In this document: one piece after another, positions 50,461 to 63,300 of the stretch
Position numbering within the stretch: position 1 is the first letter of the stretch
Layout of the letters: each line of letters begins with the position of its first letter
Origin: Metopolophium dirhodum
Taxonomy: Eukaryota > Arthropoda > Insecta > Hemiptera > Aphididae
DNA length: 64,000 bases
Direction: 5' to 3'
Assembly: GCF_019925205.1 (NCBI RefSeq)
Contig: NC_083562.1
Location: 23,002,001-23,066,000 of the forward strand
Program-made: the position numbers and the translations under genes
The notes under the pieces: model-generated
Told to the model about the DNA's origin: nothing
The model's database searches: none
What the model saw: the letters and a program-made list of their open reading frames with translations, nothing else

Positions 50461-52270
50461 CAGTGGCGTAATTACGGGGGTGCATGACGGTGCACTTGCA
50501 CCCCCTGGTGTTATGTAGCAGGTGCAAAGATATGCTTTTGCACCTGTAGAAGCTGAACTTTATAACTATGAAAATACAATATCCTAGTAGGAAAATAAAT
50601 TTAGTTGGTACTTTATTTTTCAAAAGCATAAGGAAAATCAAACAAAAAATTAAGAAAAAACGGGAATTTGTATGCAAAACCAGTTTTTGATAAAATTAAT
50701 TTTGTTTTTTAGTGTAACTCTAAAAAAAATAATGATTATCAATGAAATTTTCACTGAATGTTTATTTTAGCAATTTCTATATGCACCGTAACATTTTCAT
50801 AATATTGCAGCTCTTTTTGATTAAAAATTACGAGTTTTATTAGTTTTTTTTAAATTTGTCAATTCAAATTTTTTTGGCCGTTCAAAAATTTTAAAATATA
50901 ATAAAATGTTTATCATAAGTTGTTATTGTTGGAAATTAAAAATAAATATGAGCATAAATCCACAATAATTTTTTATGAGTGTCTGAAGTTAAAATGTTAA
51001 CAAATTTCATCAACATCACAAAAACTGATAAATTATTTCTAGTTAGAAATTCATAAAAACTTTCTATTTATATCTAAACTTAATATAAAATTCCCCAGCT
51101 TTCCTACATAAAAAAATTTACTGAAAGGTTAAATTATTTTTTTACGAACTTTTGACATTGGATATTCACTCGTAAATTAACAAACACTCATACAACGGTT
51201 TTCTTATTTTGTTGTTATTCAAAAACTAATAACCATAAAACTTAAAATTTTCAAAAAATTTATCAAAATCTCGAAAATTATCAGTAATTGTAATAAAACA
51301 AATATAAAACGTTCAATTTTTATAGCTAAGGGTTGAAAATTGAAAACAATGGTTCTCATTAATAGTTCATACTGTAACCAAAGAATCTAAAAACATATAA
51401 ACAGTTATTTTTTACAGACATTTTAAATTCAAATTTGGTTTTATTAAAACCAAAAGTAATGATTTTAGTTATTTTGCTGTAATTCAAAAATATTATTTGT
51501 AGGTACATTGAAACTTCTTAAGTTTATTATTATATACAAATATTGAAATATACCTATAATAATATGCAAATAATATTAATTCAACTTACTGCGGCCACTG
51601 GATATAAAATCACCCCTAAACAAATTGTGCTTATGAAATTTTAATATTTTTAAAATGTCATTGTAATGATATAGTAGAAGTCTTGTATTAGATTTTCAAG
51701 CTTTTTTACCCAACAAATAAATTTTAATAGACATTCATAGAAAAAATAAACTAATAAAATTGGAAACTGAAAATGTCCGTAAACAGTTCAAACAAATCAA
51801 AATTATTTTATTTTATTTAATATTTAATCATGTATAGAAAATGTGAATATAAACAACCGGTGAAAATTTTACGTATATACGTTCATTTGTTTTAGAGTTA
51901 CGCCAAAAACCAAAATCGATTTTTCAAAACACTTTTATGCTTGAAAATTCCCGTTTTTTGTGTATGTTTATGTTTATGTTGTTTTTTCGGCGCTTTTGAA
52001 AACTATTGGGAATTTAAAATTTTGATCTCTCGAATGCACCAAATAAGAGAATCGAACCAGTTATACTGCCTCATATGGTGATAACACAAAAATAAAAAAA
52101 CCCACATCATTGTAAAATAAATACATTCATCGCTCCGCTCAGAATCTAAAATATATACCTAGTGCACCCGAGCAAAACGATTGGATTTAAATAAGACTTA
52201 ATTCGTCTTTACGATGATTGGACAAATATAAGTTGTGCACCTGCTAAAATTTAATGGAATTACGCCAATG
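50461..52270. mobile_element. hAT-like non-autonomous element, 1810 bp, nested in a repeat
   Basis: Left CAGTGGCGTAATTACGG, right read inward CATTGGCGTAATTCCAT, with a perfect 8-bp duplication ACCGTGAC at 50453-50460 and 52271-52278. The inner ends carry GGTGCAC/GTGCACC words. The interior has long inverted sections also found at 46920-47100 (for example GAATGTATT/AATACATTC with GCTCCGCTCAGAATC). No transposase frame recognised. Confidence 0.85.
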
Positions 52271-52449
52271 ACCGTGACTCTGTTAACACCTATATTATAA
52301 TGTACACCAAAGCGTAACTAACTTGTTCGCTTTTTATTTTTGACTATGGTTAGGTATATGAATAATTACAACAAATGTTTGGTTTGAAAGTAATTGAAAC
52401 ATTAAAATCTTAAATGCTTATAGTAAATAGTGTTTTATATAGGTAGAAT

Positions 52450-53422
52450 GGAACTTTTCTACTTTACCGGACACCCTTTTTTTTGCGATTTTTTTTGGGG
52501 GACTTTGTCATATTTTTGACGAAAAAAATTATGGTGAAATCAGAATTTGGGGCTCGGACTTAGTTTCGAAGTTATCGGTGAATGAAGTTGGCTATTTTAA
52601 GTTCACTGTCCCTATCATAAAGATTGATGTTTTTGTTTTTGAAACTTGTGCTTTTATGGAGATTACGGTGCGAGGTTATCCACTTTATCAGGTAATTAAA
52701 AACGAAAATATCCCTCGATCTGCTATCCAAATCCACCTAAGTTAAATTAAAAATGTATATTTGTAAATTTTTCGCGGGATACTTGGCCAAACACATGTTT
52801 ACCAAACACTGTCGGATCTACAATTTAGATCCGACAGCTGAGTTTTTCAAAAACGCCGGTAGACTGTACCATAAAGATAACGAAAATGTTATATTTAATG
52901 ACGGCCGTGGCGGTGACGACGACGGCAACGACGAAGAATTGTAGAATTATAAGAATTGTACTTAGTTGATAGTGAATAAAAATTAAAATAGTTGAAAAAA
53001 TTTGTTGTGCATAGGAAGTGTACAATCTGTTTTCATATAATCTGTGGCGTTACTGCGCATGCGCTGGGACTTATTCGCGTGTATGGGCAGTGATGCCTTG
53101 CTAGCGGCACTCGTCGCTACGCTCCTCGGCGCCGTCGCTCCGCTCCGCAAATCGAAAATATCCCTCGACTTGCTGTGCAACACCACCTTAAGTAGGTCAC
53201 AGGGTAAGTTGTGTCGTAGTATGGGCAGTGATGCTTTGCTAGCATCAATCTTCATGATAGGGACAGTGAACTTAAAATAGCGAACTTCATTCGCCGATAA
53301 CTTCGAAACTAAGTCCGAGCCCCAAATTCTGACTCCACCATCGTTTTCAGCGTACTTACCTACATATATTTCAATTACAAAAATCGCAAAAAAAAAGGTG
53401 TCCGGTAAAGTAGAAATATACC
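52450..53422. mobile_element. Inverted-repeat element with ~180-bp TIRs and an internal ORF
   Basis: Flanked by GGTAGAAT (52442-52449 and 53423-53430). TIRs begin GGAACTTTTCTACTTTACCG on the left and GGTATATTTCTACTTTACCG on the right; both continue with GGACACC. They stay similar inward through CAGAATTTGGGGCTCGGACT and GTTCACTGTCCCTATCAT to AAGATTGATG. Internal direct repeats: GAAAATATCCCTCGA (about 52704 and 53153) and TATGGGCAGTGATG (about 53081 and 53220). It encloses the ORF 52753-52944. Superfamily not assigned; GG ends with an 8-bp duplication are seen in more than one group. Confidence 0.85.
52753..52944 (+). CDS. 63-aa ORF inside the inverted-repeat element
   Basis: Begins MYICKFFAGYLAKHMFTKHC, continues LDPTAEFFKNAGRLYHKDNE and ends in an Asp/Gly-rich acidic tail (GRGGDDDGNDEEL). 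The composition is protein-like rather than random, and the ORF sits centrally between the two arms, so it may be the last exon of a transposon protein or a captured host fragment. No family recognised. Confidence 0.35.
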   Translation: MYICKFFAGYLAKHMFTKHCRIYNLDPTAEFFKNAGRLYHKDNENVIFNDGRGGDDDGNDEEL

Positions 53423-53904
53423 GGTAGAATATATGTTACGGTGGATGATGCGAACGTGGTAAATGTTGTAAATTTAGACATTCCCCAGTTTAGTCGGAGA
53501 ATGATGTTCATTGTTTATTGGTTCAATACAGTTATGGCGGTGTAAACGATCAGTGATAACTGATAAGTATATAGGTACGTGATAATGCCGTCAAGGCTTC
53601 ATTAGTTAAAAATATCATGACGAAAGTAGACGGACAAGCGAAAACCTGATTAGCAATAACGCCGATAACTCAAGTTATAATATGAAAGTTAGTACCTATT
53701 TACTATTTACTAATATATACTAGCGAGTTGAATACCTATGTGACAAGAGCGTTTTTTATAATTATTTGTAATTATTTGTGTTACTTTATCATGAACTAAA
53801 TATAATAAAAGTTAAATTAAATTATAGCGTTGTAATTTTATTTAATTATAATATTAAAATATTATGAAGAACCAGAGTCCGGAATAAAATATTTAAAGCT
53901 GTAA

Positions 53905-54620
53905 TCGAAAAAATAAGAGGTTAAGTGGATGTCGCTCTGCTGTACAATAGGTTAAAAGTGGGTCACTGTATAATGGATGGTATTAAATTTGAATTCAATG
54001 ATATATAATATCATTGTACCTATACGAAAAACGATTCTGTGCGGAGATGGTTTGTCAGTGTGAATATTTTATATTATATTTATATTGTTATGACTTATTA
54101 TAGGTACCTAAAATTATAAACTAATAGTATAAAATTACAACAAAATAACTAAAATCGTTAATCTTGGTTATTTAATATTTAATTTCGTCCAAATTTGAAC
54201 ATAAGATAACTATAAAAAAACAGTGTTTTTATATTTTTTTAAATTTTCAATTCTTAGCTATAGAAGTTGAACATTTTATACATTTTTAACTACAAAATAA
54301 TTATTACATTTTAAATTTGATAAATTGTGTCAAAATTCGAACTTTAAATGCTTATAAAAAAAAATTGTTTTTATGTATTTTTAATATTTTTTGTCTGTCT
54401 TTGAAACAATACCTATATCAAGTGCCAACTATTCAATTTTGAAGCTTTTTCACCCAAGAAATAAAATTTTATTCACAATTAAGCTATGAAAATTGAACAT
54501 TTTATACATTTTTAACTACAAAATAATTATAAAATTTTAAATTTCATACATTTTGTCAATATTTGAATTTTAAATGCTTATAAAAATAATTGTGCCTATG
54601 TATTTTTATAATAAAATTTT
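53905..54620 (+). repeat. Dispersed AT-rich repeat family, plus-oriented copy
   Basis: TGGATGTCGCTCTGCTGTAC, GTGGGTCACTGTATAATGG, AAATTTGAATTCAATGATA, ACGATTCTGTGCGGAGATGG, then two internal blocks with AATGCTTATAAAAA (about 54349 and 54573), showing partial internal duplication. Confidence 0.75.
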
Positions 54621-57600
54621 TAGTGACAATAATATAAGAAATGTAATGACCATGGACAATAATTATCTGTATACCTATTCTATATTTTGTTTCAATATTT
54701 TTTTTATATCACTTACTATTTCTTGCAAGTGGTGATTTAAACGAGAACGCAGAACAAAATATATTCTTACTCTCTTAGTAGACACTGAAATAAGTGAAAA
54801 GTTGCAACTTATAAACTTATTGAAATAGCCAATATGTATACCTTCGCAGTTGCACCTGTATGGCGTATCGCGTATGCAATCCCAAACAGTCCCCAAATTT
54901 GCATCTATAAGTAAAAATGATACAATTTTTTTTAAGGAGGATCAAAACAAAAAAAAATTTGGAACGAAAAATTGAAATTGGTCCGATATCGATAGGGTGA
55001 ATTTTGAACGTTACAGGTGTCAGGACGATATCATTACAGCACCCAGATTTATAGTTTTAGGTTGTGTCAAAGAGAAATGGGTATACTTTTTTAAGGAGTA
55101 CAATTCATGGTCAAATGCTACAAATCAGGTACAAAAAATTAAGTTGATCTGATAACTTGATGTATAGTATAAAATATAAATTATAACTTATGGGTAACGA
55201 GTGCCAGTACTGCCGTACTACTCCAGTATAGTGCTATTGTCAGTATTCACTACTCACCCAAATTAATTTATTTGAGCAGGTGTTTATGAATTTTTCTTTG
55301 TTTTAATTTTTAACCGCTGTTTTAAATGTAAGCGGAAATTATAATAATCGTGTTATCGCGTTATTTTTATCCACGGTAATAATAAATTATTTCAAATTTC
55401 AAGTTTCAGCCGTAGTTCTACTCTTGAACTCTGGTCTCTGAACTCTGAAGTAAATCGTTCGTATTGCTCCCCGATTACTATACTAACTAGGTACTCAACA
55501 AGTCAACTGCTGTTGTCTATTTATTTTATAGTTTATACGCGTATACGAAACGGTACGTCATCTATTCGTCTTTTACGCGATCGATTTCCTGTCGTTTATC
55601 AACATTGTACATCCGCAGTAGATACGCAGTCTGGACGAAATATACGTATAACGTATTCACTTATGTCGTATACGGTATACAGTATTTTATTCTGTGACAG
55701 TATACTCCGACACTCGTATAATAGTCGTATACTCGTATAGTAATACAATATATCATATTAACATCCCGACATCCAAAACTATTGTTTGAGCTAGTTCCAG
55801 GTAGTAAGTAGTATGTACCCATTACCATTTCCCAATTATCGCACGCATTTAGGCACTATTATTGTAGTATAGTCTATTATTATAGCAATATAGTAGTATC
55901 TTAAATCGTGATCCCATACCAGACACCGTCCAGTATAACACAGATTAAATGAAAATTTCATTTAATCCGTGCCCATACGGTATTATCTACCGTTTATCGA
56001 TAGTGAATATCGAAATCGCTCGATTGTTGGTAGGTATCGGATGTACTGGATGTAGCAGTCGCCTGCAAGGCTGCAATCACCAACCCGTCGGCCGTCGCCA
56101 CAAGCCCACAATACTATAGTTATTAGTTACTACAGCTGCTGCTACTGCTGCTCCTGGTGTCCATACTATAATTCCTATTGTATAAGTAATAACACTATTA
56201 TTATTGTACATATCGCGTAAAGGAGTAACCGATACTAAAGTGCGCCGTGTAACTGTAATCTGTATCGGCAATAATATTTTAATTTTAATCAAGTTGTCCG
56301 TGGGCCGTGACGGACTCTAGTACTCATCCAATATCCACAACATAAAACAGTCGTTGTCAGAGTCCAGAGACCGTTTCGCAATAATACTACTGATTGAATA
56401 TTGTTGTTATTAATTTTATATTTATATCTGTGAATAATCCTGTGGCGGCGCTCTTTTTCAAATGCTGTTAAATATGTTTGACACTTTGACTCATCAAACT
56501 CGTATTGTTACGATAATTCGATAGCTGTACAAAATATAAAAAACTGGTACGTATTTACTTTACTTAATAATAATATAAATATTATTATATCATGACGTTT
56601 AGTATTTCTTAATAATATTGGCGTGTACTTGTGATAATTTTTAATTTGTATATGTCAACTTTTGATTAGTTTTCAAATAGTTTATTACTTTATAAAAAGA
56701 ATAATTTGTTCCTTCATTAGGCTCACTATGTAAAAGTGTTGAAATTAATTTACTTAACATAGCACAATTTACCTATACAGATAAAATAATACAGGTATTA
56801 TACCTATTGCATAATCATTGTTAATAAATTACATATACCTATTGCAAAATCAAGTTACCTAGAATACGATTAAAAACCTATGTAGATAGGTATATAATGG
56901 ACATTTATTAGTTTTATAATATCTAAATAAAAAATTATCCATTAAACCAACAACGAGATAAAACACTTTTTGGACACTTGAAAGGGTAAAGAAAATAGAT
57001 ATACAAATACATGGATAATTTGAATCGTATTAGGTATATTAATAATAATAATAAAATTATTATAATCTTTATTACGGATATACCTAATCCAATTTACATT
57101 ATACAAGTATATAAAGTATATAACAATATGTATTAATTGAGTTGTAATTTCAAATATATTATTTAGCAACATAATAGTAAAAAAACTTACAATATAATTT
57201 TTAAAATGGAGTTGCCTATGAAGTATGTTGCATTGGAGGCATAAAAATCATAAAAAGTAACATTGCATTTTAGAAATGAGTTATTGAGTTTGAGTGCCAT
57301 AATAAGGTTGCATATTTTAATTGAGAGTGCAGGTAATATGTACTATGGTAAAGTATAATAATTTAAGAGCATGTTCAAGTCTACTTAAAATCTTCAAAAA
57401 CCCAGTTTTGCTAGAGCCTTATTAGTTACCTATATTTATATTATATTATTATTTATCAATTTATCATAGAACTACCTATATACAATTCAATATTTAAAAT
57501 TATTGCATTAATCTTGTAGTGTAATACATAGCGCTACAGTTGTACCTTACAGTAGGTAGTGATTCTTCAAGTTAACTAATCATATCAATTTTGTAGAATG

Positions 57601-60294
57601 AGTCACATTAGGTATCATCATCCTAAATTTAACACATATCAAATTGAAAAATCAATTAATATCAATAAATATTAATTTTTTAGTGTTTTTTTAAAAGTAT
57701 TCTGTGAATAGTTAGGGACATACATAGTAAAAAAACACATTCAAATAAGTGAATAAATTATAAAACTCTTTTATCCTGCCTTATGTATTTTGTACTGTGC
57801 CTACTTAAATTAAATTAATTTTCATGAGATGCATGTAAGTACTCTATATACATTTTCATATTGACATATTGCTTATTTAATAAACATTTCTTTGCATTAT
57901 AAGTTATAACTACATTAATTAATTCTTACTCTTATAATATCTTGCTGATATTACTATTTCTTTTACATGGTTAGATTCTACGTATAGTGGCAAAAAGATT
58001 TAATATGTATTTTATAGGTTTATACTTGATTTTTATAGAATTTCTATTTATTACAATGTCATCTAAAATTAAAATTATTTTTATATTACTATCATATTAC
58101 TTCTTTACATAGGTACTAATAGTTAATTATATGAATCTGTCATTTAATATCAAGGTCAAATATTTGATGTAACAATATACAAAACAATTAAGTTAGCTTT
58201 ACTTTCAATCGCACTTTTTAATTAAAATAAGTGAAACTTATTTTAAGCTTTAGGTACAGCATACAGATATAATAATATGCACTATACTACCTACTATTAC
58301 ATTTTAACTATGTAGATTTTGTATAATATCTAATAAAAAAAATATTTTTTTAAATATATACATTTTATTTATTCATCTTTTAGTCATACCTAGGCTGCAT
58401 ATTTTGTTATTTATGGTATTGTATATTTTTTAATTTAAATAGGTAGTCTAAAACTCTAAACTCTAAATATAATATAAATTGTAGTAAGTAAAAGCTTATT
58501 ATGGGTACATCTATTAATTTTAATTATTACCGGTTTCATGCAGTTATTGTGTTCATTATTAAATACTTACACTATAATAATATTAATACATATATTTAAT
58601 AAATATATTTTTGTTTAATACTTAAATGATCAGTTATATGATACTACAACAGGTGGGTATTGAAAATGTTGTGAAGCTGACCATATGTCAATTTATCCAA
58701 AAATCCCCTTTTAAAAACATATAAATTACTTATATTAAATTTCAGTAAGGTACCTATTTGTTAGTATCTTAACATAATATTATCACCATTTTTTTTAATG
58801 TAATATTGACTACCTAAGTACTGAGTAAGGTATATTTTATTAAGGTTGTAGGTATAAGGTATCAATATCATGCAATATTATTAATTTGTATTATGTAGTT
58901 GTCATATCAACCATTATATTTTATGCATTGCAAAACTGTTGAGTTTTATTAGTGTCCCACTTAAACATTATATTTAACTATTCAAATTTAAATAATGTAT
59001 GTAACTTTTCATATTGAAGTTGGTTTTAATATTTTGCAGTCACATTAATACCTAACAATTTATGGATATAATTTTTAAATTCTACATTTTATAATTATTT
59101 TGTACACATTACCATTTCAATCCTTTTAAATAAATACATTTTTATTTTTCTTAAATTTTCTTAATTTTATTTAGTAACAATTTTTTATAATAACAATACT
59201 CAACTGTTTCACAACGTTTATATTTCAATGCTTCACAGAAATAATTAAATTATTTAACATTATTGTATTAAAATAAATGTTTGTACATTTACTGTTTACT
59301 TAAATAACCAAACTATTTGGGTAGTTTAATATTTATATTTTGTACTAATAATTTCCAATTGTATACGGTATTTACTTTAAAACTAAGTTGTAACTTTTAA
59401 TTAATTGGGTTCTATGACTACTTATAGGTTTTTACTTAAAATTTTTTATCTTATGAATGGGCAACACATCAACACTTGTAATTGCTTTCTAGTTAATGTT
59501 ATATATACATGACAGTTTAGTATTCTAATTGGTTAAGATTCAGGAAAGTGCTAGATATGGTCCAGTTGCTATAATAGTGGTATGACAGGTTGCTAACAGT
59601 TATATACTTTTTGTATTGTTTTCTCCTTGTTAATGTTGCCATATTCTATTTTATTTAAGTCGCAACTAACATTTTTTAATAGTTTTCATGGAAAGAATTT
59701 TACCACTCATCCACGGTCAACCACCAGTTGTAACATCCTATTTCTTATTACTGGAATATCACACATTATGGTCAATACTCACAACATATGTTTAAAAGGA
59801 AAACACTTATTCAATGTTACAAAGCAAAATAAGTAACCAATATAATAATCAATTAGCAATAAATGATAAAAAAAAAAAAATCAAAAGTGAAAATAAAGAA
59901 CATGTTTATTAATAATTGTTGTTAGTTGTTACCAAGCCAGGAAAATGATTTTAAAATAAAGTTTGTCATTCAATTAAGTAATTAATTTTATTATCAAAAG
60001 AATACTGTTTTTCTACTAAAAATGTTTATATAAGTTATTGAAGTTTGATTCTGTGACAATTGACTGTCTCGAAATACTTAATCAGGACGACGAGACACTA
60101 TATGCAAAACCTTTATAGTCCCGGCAAAATTACATATTATGGCACCCATACTCGTTGTTGGTTGTGTTTTCCACTTACACATGAATTAAGATTATTGATA
60201 GATTGTATTTACTTATCTTGTAAGTTGTTTTACAAATTTACTACATAGTTGATTTTTTTCTTCTCTTATCAAAGGATGCTAACTGTACATAAAA

Positions 60295-60396
60295 ATGGCG
60301 CTAACCGATGATGTAGATGATAAAGAATGGCTTCAAAGCCTTTTGTTGGATGTTCAACTTGAACACTTCCTTAATCGAATCATTGACGAACTTCAA
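60295..60396 (+). CDS. Ack: Ack exon 1: SAM-like domain, first half
   Basis: ATG in the context AAAAATGG starts MALTDDVDDKEWLQSLLLDV and continues to IIDELQ before donor GTGAGT, phase 0. The pattern EWLQSLLLDVQLEHF is typical of the Ack N-terminal SAM-like fold. Any 5' UTR exon lies upstream; the sequence just before (CTTATCAAAG at about 60266-60275) could be its acceptor. Confidence 0.9.
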
Positions 60397-63300
60397 GTGA
60401 GTTTAAAAATATCAACAATTTTCTTAAAAAGTCATTGTTTTTTAAATAATAATGTAAGCATTAACTGTATTTTTAATATCTGTTTAGATAACCAGATTAA
60501 CTCACTTTGAGTATGTTAAACCTGAAGATTTGGAAAATATTGGTATAAGTAAACCAGCAGCTCGAAGGTTGTTGGAAGCTGTAAAAAAACGTAAAGGTGC
60601 AGAGCGAAGATATAAGATTTTGTCAATTTTGGGTGGAACACAAGCCAACAAACATTCAACAGGAACACTAAAAAAAAATGCATCTTCTACTGAATCTGCT
60701 CAACCATCAGCTCTATCTCTTACTTGTTTAATCCTTGAAAAGGATATAAAGTAAATATTACTTAATCTTATTGTTTAATTATGAATTAATACATATTCAT
60801 TTTTATGGTCATATTTAGGTTATCTGAAAAAATTGGTGATGGTTCTTTTGGAATCGTGAGCCGTGGAGAATGGACCACTTCAACTGGACGTGTGGTTCAA
60901 GTTGCTGTCAAGATGTTAAAACAAGACGTACCATCATTACCACAAATGTTTGAAGATTTTGTCAAAGAAGTTCAGGCTATGCACACTTTAGATCACGTGC
61001 ATCTTATAAAGTACTTAATTGCAAATAATTTTGTTGTCAGTGAAAATTAATTTTTAATAATATTTAACACGTTGACCGCCGACGGCCATTTTTCAGTGTC
61101 ATTACAAATTTGTATAATATATACTATTGTTTAAACATTACTTCTAATGTATGGTTTAATTTTGTAACATTATATCTAATTTTGTATCTTAAGGTTGTAT
61201 GGAATTGTTTTAACTCAGCCAATGATGATGGTAACTGAACTTGCTGCTTTAGGTAGTCTTAGAGACTATTTAAGAAAACAATGTGGCCATATTATGATAA
61301 CCGATTTGTGGGAGTATGCTCTACAAGTTGCTACTGGCATGGAGTATCTTGAGAAAAAAAGGTGTATACATAGGGATTTAGCATGTCGAAATATATTGCT
61401 TACTACACCTCAACAGGTACTCTTCTTATTTATTATTATGTATAACCATAGCTTATACTTTATTCATTATAATATTAAAAATTATTTATAACTTAGGTAA
61501 AAATTGGTGATTTTGGACTGATGCGATTATTGCCAATGGAAGAAGATTGTTATGTTATGACAGAACGACGCAGAGTGCCATTTCCCTGGTGTGCCCCAGA
61601 AAGTTTACGCACTAGACAATTTTCACATGCTTCTGATACATGGATGTATGGTGTGGTACTCTGGGAAATGTTCACTGGAGGTGAAGAACCTTGGGCAGGT
61701 CTTGATGCTTCTCAAGTACTATCCAAACTTGTTAGAGAACGTCAGCGTCTTGAGCAACCAGAAGCATGTCCAATAAACTTATACAGATTAATGCAACAGG
61801 TGAGTAACAATATTTTATCATTTCCTTAAATATTATTTAAATAAAATTGTTTAAATATTTTCCTTGTAGTGCTGGATCCTAGACCCAGGTGAACGTCCAA
61901 GTTTTAAAAGCATAAGAAATTATTTAAAAAGTAACTCTCCAAACATTGTCAAAGCTACATCAACTTTGGTATCCACTGAATTTTGTGACGACTCAAGTAA
62001 ATTGGAAGTAGAAGTAGGTGATCGAATTATTGTAATTGATGGGCAACCTGATCATTTCTGGTGGAAAGGACAAAATTTGAGGACTTTTCAAATTGGAAAC
62101 TTTGCTAGGTAAAAAAAAATTTACATTATTATCTTTGTAGCAACAGATTATCATAATTTAAATTAAATTGATACATTTATATAGGCGATCAGTTGATCCA
62201 ATGAGACGGAAAGCATCAGACGATATCAGCAAACCCCTTCGAAATTCTTTCATTCATACTGGCCATCATGGTGATGCTAGTGGAAACAATTGGGGCTTTC
62301 ATGATAAGATCGATCAAGTATATTTGAACAATCCTATGGAACCACCAGATTTATTAGGAGGTCGCCCGAGAGTTGTTGAAACTGGTCCTCCTATACTGCC
62401 AAGTCGGAAAAATACAAGTCCCAAAAAAAATTCAGACCTAGTTGAAAAAAATGTACGATCCAAAGCTGAAAAATCCAAAAACACTGTGCTTACATCTATA
62501 CTTCCATCAAACAAACAATTCAACTACTCTAAGCTTACAGATGGTCGTAAAAGAAGTTTAAGACCAGCTCCTGGCAGACCTCCTGGTCCATTTCCTCAAC
62601 TGCCTAATGGCGAACAAGTTTTAGTTGATTTGGATGGATGTACACCACCACCCATAAACCATAACACTAGTAATTCTTCATCCATCAACTCCAATTTATC
62701 TATTCTTGATCAACCAATTGATGTTGCAGAAAGTAAGTAATTAATTATATATATAAAATCAAAGCAGTTGTCTTATTATTTTAATGTTTTGTTTTTCAGC
62801 TAATAATTCTGAACCATTTAATTATAATCATACATATACAAATGTCAGTGGATTATTTTCTTCTGAACAACCTAGTGATCCATTTGATACTTCTATATTT
62901 GAGACCCCCAACGATGGGGTCCAAAAGTTTCCTTCTTATTCTGATACACAAATTTTACAATCCAATGAGCTTGTGTTGAATAATACACCCAAACTCGATA
63001 TGAACTTTATTGCTGAACTTGAAAAAAGTCTAGGTAAAAAAGAAGCACAAGCCAATACTAATAACCAAATTGTGTTGGCACCTCCTAATGTGGCTCCAAA
63101 AAAATTAAACACTGAACTTTTAAATTCAGCTATTCCTCGACCTTCAAGTTCCATAAACAATCACACTAATGGTTCAAATACATCTAGTTATTATTCAACA
63201 ACAGAACTTGATATGTCGTTATTTGTCTCTAAATACGATTCAGATCCAATATATGCGGCCAATCTGAATATAGCAGAAAATAAAGTCAAAGAGTTGTGTA

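Larger units (their letters stand above)
45061..60294. other. Divergent intergenic interval between Pfkfb and Ack
   Basis: 15 kb with no supported protein gene. 45240-45560 is the likely Pfkfb 1A promoter region and 55700-56450 is a CG-richer stretch that could hold the Ack promoter or a 5' UTR exon. The middle (46150-54620) is largely repeats and insertions. 56500-60290 is AT-rich with nothing recognised; ORFs there look like chance. Confidence 0.6.

Noticed and set aside
53044..53280. ORFs on both strands in the right half of the inverted-repeat element
   Set aside because: They run through the internal direct repeats and into the TIR; no protein signature.
54675..54896. Minus-strand 73-aa ORF with a segment vaguely like insect gustatory receptors (YFVLRSRLNHHLQEIV)
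   Set aside because: Too short and without the diagnostic C-terminal motif; next to a repeat copy, so probably chance or repeat-derived.
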